Assembly: GCA_902587755.1 (NCBI GenBank)
Contig: CACIMN010000007.1
Coordinates: forward strand, 1 to 36,423
DNA: 36,423 nt
Source of the DNA: an uncultured Pelagibacteraceae bacterium
GTDB taxonomy: Bacteria; Pseudomonadota; Alphaproteobacteria; Pelagibacterales; Pelagibacteraceae
Reading direction: 5' to 3'
The translations under genes and the position numbers were made by a program. The notes under the pieces are model-generated. The model worked only from the letters and a program-made list of their open reading frames with translations, was not told the DNA's origin and made no database searches. Below are positions 32,656 through 36,423 of this stretch, one piece after another (the stretch's first letter is position 1; each line of letters begins with the position of its first letter).

Positions 32656-33553
32656 TTTTATCTTTTAAGATTTTATTAAAAGTTTTTATTTGTTCCACAA
32701 AGGACTTGGGTTTACATAATTTTTTAGATAAATATGACGTACAATTCCAAATATCATTATAATTTTCTTTTTCATATTCAAATAAGTTACTATTGGAGTT
32801 TTTTACATCGCTAGTAACTGCAAAAGATAAGTATAACATGTCTCTAAAATTATCATTCTTCGGGGAAGATGCTCTATGAAGACATTGAGGAGTGCTACAT
32901 ACCAGCATATCACCTATTAGACCAGTATTTTTAATTAAACCTAATTCTTTCTCATTTTTAACATTATAGTCTGATCTATCTTTATAATTATTAAATTTAA
33001 TAAATTTTCTAGAATTTGATTTAGAATAGAAATACATCGGACCTCTTGACTCATCAACGTCATGCAAATTTATGAATATTTTAAAAAAATTCATTAAATA
33101 ATAATCTACATGATAATTATTTGAGTATACATTCTCTTTATGTTCTATCTCTTTTTCAATTGGTAAAATTCTAGTTATTTTTGCATCTATTAAATACATT
33201 TTAAGATTAAAATATCTTTGAATCTTTGCTTGCAAATTTTTGAACTTGTTAGAATTTAAAATTATTTTAATCGCATCTATAATTTTTGTATTCAAACAGT
33301 AAATAAACTCGCTTTGTCTATCTATTTTTTCACATGTTTCTAGTAAACTTTTTAAATGAATTACCTCATTTTTAAAATTTATATTTGGTTTAAAAAATCC
33401 ATTTTCATGAAAAAATTTTATTTCATCGTCAGCATTTTGTGTATTTGTTATTAATTTATTGTAAAAATAATTAAACAATGAATAGGTTAAAGTATTAGGG
33501 AGATTAAATAGATATACGCTAGATTTTTTATTTAGTTTATGCAATATAGACAT
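32648..33553 (-). CDS. Phytanoyl-CoA dioxygenase-like Fe(II)/2-oxoglutarate oxygenase
   Basis: A 301-residue non-haem iron oxygenase. The facial triad is visible as H148-V-D150 in NNYHVDYYLMNFFKIFINLH and the distal H226 in STPQCLHRASSP. R237 in NFRDMLYLSFAV is placed to bind the 2-oxoglutarate carboxylate. DVDESRGPMYFYSKS is a family stretch between them. These enzymes hydroxylate or desaturate small molecules and lipids using oxygen, 2-oxoglutarate and iron. In a glycan locus it may hydroxylate a sugar, an amide side group or an acyl chain. The target is unknown. Its stop overlaps the end of the amidotransferase gene by 8 bp on the opposite strand. Confidence 0.84.
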   Translation of the reverse strand: MSILHKLNKKSSVYLFNLPNTLTYSLFNYFYNKLITNTQNADDEIKFFHENGFFKPNINFKNEVIHLKSLLETCEKIDRQSEFIYCLNTKIIDAIKIILNSNKFKNLQAKIQRYFNLKMYLIDAKITRILPIEKEIEHKENVYSNNYHVDYYLMNFFKIFINLHDVDESRGPMYFYSKSNSRKFIKFNNYKDRSDYNVKNEKELGLIKNTGLIGDMLVCSTPQCLHRASSPKNDNFRDMLYLSFAVTSDVKNSNSNLFEYEKENYNDIWNCTSYLSKKLCKPKSFVEQIKTFNKILKDKII

Positions 33554-33635
33554 GTTTTATTATTTGTTATAACAGATCCTTTTCACAAGTATTTAAAATT
33601 TATATTATCTAAATATTTATATTATATTTAAAATT

Positions 33636-34994
33636 ATGTTCAAAAGAAGAATTTACACAGTTGTAGAAGTTAAAGAAAGAGAACTTCTAGCAAAAATTCT
33701 CTTTGCGGTTCAAATGGCAAAAAAAGATTATTCAATAGTATTGGGAAAGAAAAATAGCCTATTCAATTATTCGAAATTACTACAGACTGGAATATTTTTT
33801 TTTAAAGGAATGGGAAAGAACAATATTAAACCTATGAAAAAGTTAATGAAACTTGGTCACAAAATTGTTGGATTCGATGAAGAGGGTTTGGTTATGAATC
33901 AAGTTGAAACTATACCAGTTAGAATAAACAAAGATTGTTTAAATATGGTTGAGTATTTTTTTACTGTTGGGAAAAATCAAAAAAAAAACACACTAAAAGT
34001 TTATCCAAAATTTAAAAATAAGGTTCATGAAATTGGTAATTCAAGATTTGATTTATTAAAAAAAAAATACAGAAATTATTTTAATGATGAGATAAAAAAT
34101 ATTAAATCTAAATATGGAAAATTTGTTTTATTTCCATCTAAGTTCACAATCTTAAATCATGCTCTTTTTCCTGGTATACCAAAATCTGTAAAGAAAGGTC
34201 CTGGTCGATTTGTACTAGAAAAAGATTATGAGGATCAAAAGATAATTGAGAAAAAATTGAAAAAATTTTTTAAATATTTTCCAAAAAAATATCCAAATGT
34301 TAAAATTATTATTAAACCCCATCCTATAGAAAATAAAAATTATTGGAATAAGTTAATTAAAAAAATTAATGCTAAAAACTTAATTTTAGCAGATGAAACT
34401 TTTACAACAAATTCATATATAATGGCTTCTGAGTTTAATGTTGGCAGTAATTGTCATACCTCTTTGGAGTCATACTTGTGCAATAAACCGACGATTAATA
34501 TAAGACCGAGTAAAAAAGATGGTTATATTATAAATCAACTTATTCGAGCAGTAAGTGGAAAAGAAGTTTTGGAAGTTAAAGAACTTGAAAAAATAATTGT
34601 TAATTGGTTTTTCAAGAGTAAAAAATTTAATAATAAGATAACACAAAAAAATTTAAAAATATTAAATTATAATATAGAAAATGTAAAAAAAGACACTTCT
34701 TTTTATTTCGAAAAAAAAATTAGTCAAATTAAAATTAAAGAAAAAAATAAAGATAAATTTTCAAATTTTTTATTTTTAAATTTTTTTGAATTTGTTAGAA
34801 GATTTAAAAATATATATTACGGTTTTTTAACAAATGAGAAAAAACAATCCTACCAAAGTGTAAAATTTTCTAGTTTAACACTAGAAGAATTTGAAACTTA
34901 TACTTCTAAAATATTTAAAATTTTAAATATAAATTCTAGAAATTATTCTGTTAAAGAAATTTATCCAGGATGTTTTTGCATTGAAAAAAATTAA
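33636..34994 (+). CDS. Surface carbohydrate biosynthesis protein (GT-B-like)
   Basis: A 452-residue protein similar to the "surface carbohydrate biosynthesis protein" group, a GT-B-like family related to capsule and CDP-glycerol-type transferases. The N-terminus RRIYTVVEVKERELLAKILF, the FDEEGLV segment (80-86), HEIGNSRFDLL (131-141) and KIIIKPHPIENKNYW (223-237) with its KPHP turn are characteristic. EFNVGSNCHTSLESYLCNKP supplies a further donor-site-like Ser/Glu stretch. It probably transfers a sugar or phosphate-linked unit, but the reaction is not established for the family. It starts 82 bp from the divergent oxygenase gene and leads into two more plus-strand genes. Confidence 0.78.
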   Translation: MFKRRIYTVVEVKERELLAKILFAVQMAKKDYSIVLGKKNSLFNYSKLLQTGIFFFKGMGKNNIKPMKKLMKLGHKIVGFDEEGLVMNQVETIPVRINKDCLNMVEYFFTVGKNQKKNTLKVYPKFKNKVHEIGNSRFDLLKKKYRNYFNDEIKNIKSKYGKFVLFPSKFTILNHALFPGIPKSVKKGPGRFVLEKDYEDQKIIEKKLKKFFKYFPKKYPNVKIIIKPHPIENKNYWNKLIKKINAKNLILADETFTTNSYIMASEFNVGSNCHTSLESYLCNKPTINIRPSKKDGYIINQLIRAVSGKEVLEVKELEKIIVNWFFKSKKFNNKITQKNLKILNYNIENVKKDTSFYFEKKISQIKIKEKNKDKFSNFLFLNFFEFVRRFKNIYYGFLTNEKKQSYQSVKFSSLTLEEFETYTSKIFKILNINSRNYSVKEIYPGCFCIEKN

Positions 34995-35030
34995 TTGAAA
35001 CTAAAAATATAACAAATAAAATTACAAATA

Positions 35031-35840
35031 ATGAATATAAAAATTAATTTCCCACCAAAAAAAAACAAAGCATATATTGAAAATTTTTTCAAAAAAATGG
35101 GTCTTAGCGAAATGGTTGGGTTAAGCAAAAAAAAATTACCATCCGTAAAAAGTTTGGGGAAAATAAAATCTCCTTACTTGCCAGATTTAAGAGAGCTATA
35201 TAACTTATATCATTATGTGGTATTGAACAAAAGAATTACAATTATGGAATTTGGATCTGGTTGGTCTAGTTTAATTTTTAATTTAGCACTTTTAAAATTA
35301 AAAAAAAATTATTCCAAAGATTTAGTAAATTTTAGAAAAAGAAATCAATTTGAGCTTTTTATAATAGAAAATGAAAAAAAATATCTTAAAATCACTAAGG
35401 AAAAAATCCGAAAATTAAATAAATTAATTAAACCAGATAAAAAAATTAAAATTAATTTTAATTATTCTGATGTAGAGATGACTGTTTTTAATAACCAGAT
35501 ATCAACGCAATATAAAAAACTTCCTATATGTAATCCAGATTTTATTTATTTAGATGGACCAGATCAATTTAAAATAAAAAAAAATGTTTATGGTATAAAT
35601 CTAAATCATCAAGACATGATGCCAATGGCTTGCGATATTTTAAAATTTGAGTATTTTTATATTCCAGGGACTATCATAGTGATAGATGGGAGAGCTGCTA
35701 ATGCTAAATTTTTAAAAGATAACTTTAAAAGAAAATGGCGATATATAAATGATAAGAAAGCTGATCAACACTTATTTGTATTGATTGATCCAATTTTGGG
35801 TGAGATTAATAAAAAACAATTAGATTTTTATAATAATTAA
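35031..35840 (+). CDS. Class I methyltransferase-fold protein
   Basis: A 269-residue protein. ITIMEFGSGWSSLIFNLALL (69-88) forms a motif I-like strand-loop with a GSGxxS turn, and FELFIIENEKKYL (107-119) gives the acidic end of beta-2. NPDFIYLDGPDQF (168-180) and TIIVIDGRAANAKFLKDNF later follow the strand order of class I methyltransferases. The FIYLDGPDQ segment resembles small-molecule methyltransferases of glycan loci. No family name can be given with confidence, and SAM binding is inferred from the GSG turn. The first 70 residues are lysine-rich and unmatched. It is 36 bp after the surface carbohydrate gene and likely in the same transcript. Confidence 0.65.
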   Translation: MNIKINFPPKKNKAYIENFFKKMGLSEMVGLSKKKLPSVKSLGKIKSPYLPDLRELYNLYHYVVLNKRITIMEFGSGWSSLIFNLALLKLKKNYSKDLVNFRKRNQFELFIIENEKKYLKITKEKIRKLNKLIKPDKKIKINFNYSDVEMTVFNNQISTQYKKLPICNPDFIYLDGPDQFKIKKNVYGINLNHQDMMPMACDILKFEYFYIPGTIIVIDGRAANAKFLKDNFKRKWRYINDKKADQHLFVLIDPILGEINKKQLDFYNN

Positions 35841-35874
35841 CCTGTTCTTGCATCAAAGAGTATATAAACAATAA

Positions 35875-36423
35875 ATGTTAAAAATTTTAATAATTAGCAC
35901 TGCAGTTTTCGTATTTTTAGAGTTTTTTGTTTTTCTACTATTTCATTTATTAAAAAAAAAATTTCAATGGCTTATTAATTCAGATGACATAAATCCAAAA
36001 TTTAATAAAAAAAATTTGGATAATTTTTTAAAAAAAAATTATGATGAAACAACTGGTTGGGACAGAAAACCTAATTCAAAGGGATTTGAGATTTCTAATA
36101 AAAGAACTTATTTTACAATAAATAAACTTGGATTTAGAGGTAAAAAAATCTTTAAAAAAAATAAATTTAACGTATTTGGAGATTCCTTTGCGTTTAGCAG
36201 ATATGTTAATGATAATGAAACTTGGGAACATAACCTTGCAAAAAAATATAAAAAAAATGTTTTAAATTTTGGTGTAGGAAACTTTGGTCTTGATCAAGCT
36301 TTTTTAAAATATTTAAAAATAAAAAAAAAATTAAATAAAAAACCAGTAATTTTTTGTGTGGTACCAGAAACTATAGCAAGGGTTTTTTCTTATTGGAAAC
36401 ACTATAGAGAATTTAAAAATATT
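35875..36423 (+). CDS. N-terminal part of a membrane-anchored SGNH/GDSL hydrolase, cut by the window end
   Basis: The frame is open from the ATG at 35875 to the last base (183 codons, no stop), so the protein is partial. Residues 1-28 (MLKILIISTAVFVFLEFFVF onward) form one membrane helix or signal anchor. After a linker, NVFGDSFAFSRYVNDNETWE carries the GDS catalytic-serine block of SGNH hydrolases. NFGVGNFGLDQAFLKYL is the second block with its conserved glycine, and the third block begins (VIFCVVPET). Similar proteins in exopolysaccharide loci are acetyl-esterase or acetyltransferase-like enzymes acting in the periplasm. It begins 34 bp after the preceding stop. Catalytic Asp/His would be beyond the window. 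Confidence 0.78.
   Translation, partial: MLKILIISTAVFVFLEFFVFLLFHLLKKKFQWLINSDDINPKFNKKNLDNFLKKNYDETTGWDRKPNSKGFEISNKRTYFTINKLGFRGKKIFKKNKFNVFGDSFAFSRYVNDNETWEHNLAKKYKKNVLNFGVGNFGLDQAFLKYLKIKKKLNKKPVIFCVVPETIARVFSYWKHYREFKNI

Overview
This window is a dense surface-glycan (capsule, O-antigen or exopolysaccharide) biosynthesis island. It holds about 35 protein-coding genes, the last of them cut by the window end. I saw no rRNA or tRNA gene, transposase or CRISPR array. By eye the DNA is extremely AT-rich, with long A/T runs and lysine/asparagine/isoleucine-rich proteins. Intergenic gaps are tiny (none over 200 bp), overlapping genes are frequent, and TGA is used as a stop. This composition suggests a streamlined marine bacterium of the SAR11/Pelagibacterales kind, whose hypervariable regions carry glycan genes. 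That assignment is inference, because no phylogenetic marker gene is present.

Layout. 48-6477: two GT2 glycosyltransferases, a WecA/MraY-type polyprenyl-phosphate sugar-1-P transferase that could start a repeat unit, an FkbM methyltransferase, a GT4 enzyme and two sugar epimerase/dehydratases (one close to UDP-glucuronate 4-epimerase). 6661-11778: GT4, a methyltransferase-like protein, a radical SAM/SPASM protein, GT2 and a sugar C-methyltransferase-type enzyme. 11821-17786: a GDP-mannose-dehydratase-like protein, a DPM1-type GT2 beside a multi-membrane GT-C enzyme, a TylF-family methyltransferase, GT4 and a DDD-motif GT-A enzyme.

17803-21496: three overlapping minus-strand genes that match, in order and motif content, the Campylobacter jejuni Cj1418-Cj1417-Cj1416 set. 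These are glutamine kinase, gamma-glutamyl-CDP-amidate hydrolase and CTP:phosphoglutamine cytidylyltransferase, which build the activated phosphoramidate used on capsule sugars. A divergently transcribed sulfotransferase-like gene (21580) sits next to them and is a candidate transferase. No Cj1415-like kinase is visible. This is the strongest discovery candidate in the window.

22523-25553: GT4, a methyltransferase and one protein I do not recognise. 25702-32655: a tightly packed six-gene operon with a CMP-sugar synthetase (NeuA-like), a 2-hydroxyacid dehydrogenase, a NeuB-like synthase, a CBS-domain/nucleotide-sugar dehydrogenase fusion, a GT28/PseG-like protein and an asparagine-synthase-like amidotransferase. 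Together they suggest an unusual acidic sugar, possibly amidated to a uronamide. 32648-36423: a phytanoyl-CoA-dioxygenase-like enzyme, a surface-carbohydrate GT-B-like protein, a methyltransferase-fold protein and the start of a membrane-anchored SGNH hydrolase.

Together the genes would make nucleotide sugars, assemble a lipid-linked glycan and decorate it by methylation, hydroxylation, amidation and perhaps phosphoramidate or sulfate transfer. No flippase, polymerase or ABC exporter is visible, so export functions must lie outside the window. Coding strand changes 14 times, which suggests a patchwork built by repeated cassette exchange.
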